64,000 bases of DNA from Bacteroidota bacterium (GTDB lineage: Bacteria; Bacteroidota; Bacteroidia; Chitinophagales; Chitinophagaceae), in the NCBI GenBank assembly GCA_023386045.1, contig JAEWKK010000026.1, positions 1 through 64,000 of the forward strand. Reading direction: 5' to 3'. The notes beneath the pieces are model-generated. The model made no database searches, was not told the origin of the DNA, and worked only from the letters and a program-made list of their open reading frames with translations. Both the position numbers and the translations under genes were made by a program. Position 1 is the stretch's first letter. Each line of letters begins with the position of its first letter. Positions 63,971 through 64,000 of this stretch are shown one piece after another.

Positions 63971-64000
63971 GTCCATGGTCCATAGTCTATCGTCCATAGA
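63971..64000. repeat. Heptad tandem repeat (GTCCATR words)
   Basis: Four 7-base words (GTCCATG, GTCCATA, GTCTATC, GTCCATA) run to the end of the window. Reverse-complemented they give ACTATGG and ACCATGG, the same family as the array at 126-170. The array may continue beyond the window. Confidence 0.8.

Noticed and set aside
63855..64000. Possible CRISPR array at the right edge
   Set aside because: The repeats are 7-8 bases and head to tail without spacers, and no cas gene is present.

Overview
The window looks like chromosome from a member of the Bacteroidota, most likely the Chitinophagaceae (family level is inference). Direct signs are two type IX secretion (T9SS) cargo genes with gliding-motility type C-terminal domains, each followed by a PorP/SprF-like outer-membrane gene, two proteins with type A sorting tails, several upstream regions carrying a TAnnTTTG box about 19-20 bases after a TTG/TTTG, frequent TTG starts and little Shine-Dalgarno signal. 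No rRNA, tRNA, CRISPR array, insertion sequence, integrase or phage gene was seen.

Positions 1-39000 are mostly housekeeping. On the minus strand, recN, two tiny membrane proteins and fabI form one run, with a Nif3-like protein and a zinc-ribbon coiled-coil protein upstream. Then come a YitT-like membrane protein, an exported DinB-like protein, an M32 carboxypeptidase, a small lipoprotein, a giant PKD-repeat T9SS adhesin with its PorP partner, a peroxiredoxin and a miniature T9SS protein. Next are an rRNA methyltransferase, grpE-dnaJ, and a five-gene minus-strand run (sodium symporter, O-methyltransferase, LysM glucosaminidase, hpt, VWA protein). A LOG-family nucleotidase, an outer-membrane protein, a GlcD-like FAD oxidase, a second adhesin/PorP pair, recG, a WecA-like phosphosugar transferase and pyruvate carboxylase complete this half.

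Positions 39000-63900 form a surface-polysaccharide locus. It starts with a 440-base leader region, a lone receiver protein and an initiating sugar transferase that itself carries a receiver-like N-terminus. These are followed by a GT2, an AsnB-type amidotransferase, a GT4 and a methyltransferase, ending at a strong bidirectional terminator. A 1917-residue secreted protein (esterase, PKD block, beta-helix, PKD block, T9SS tail) is encoded convergently. Then come a Wzx-like flippase, three membrane GT2 enzymes, a NodB-type deacetylase, a GT-C membrane transferase, a Wzz/kinase-like chain-length protein, a half-length TolC-like protein and an acyltransferase. Together they look like a Wzx-dependent pathway: lipid-linked assembly, decoration (amidation, methylation, deacetylation, acylation), flipping, length control and export. 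The secreted esterase/beta-helix protein is a candidate polymer-modifying or polymer-binding partner.

Both edges of the window carry 7-base-period simple repeats. The left array and the far right array are the same word family in opposite orientation.
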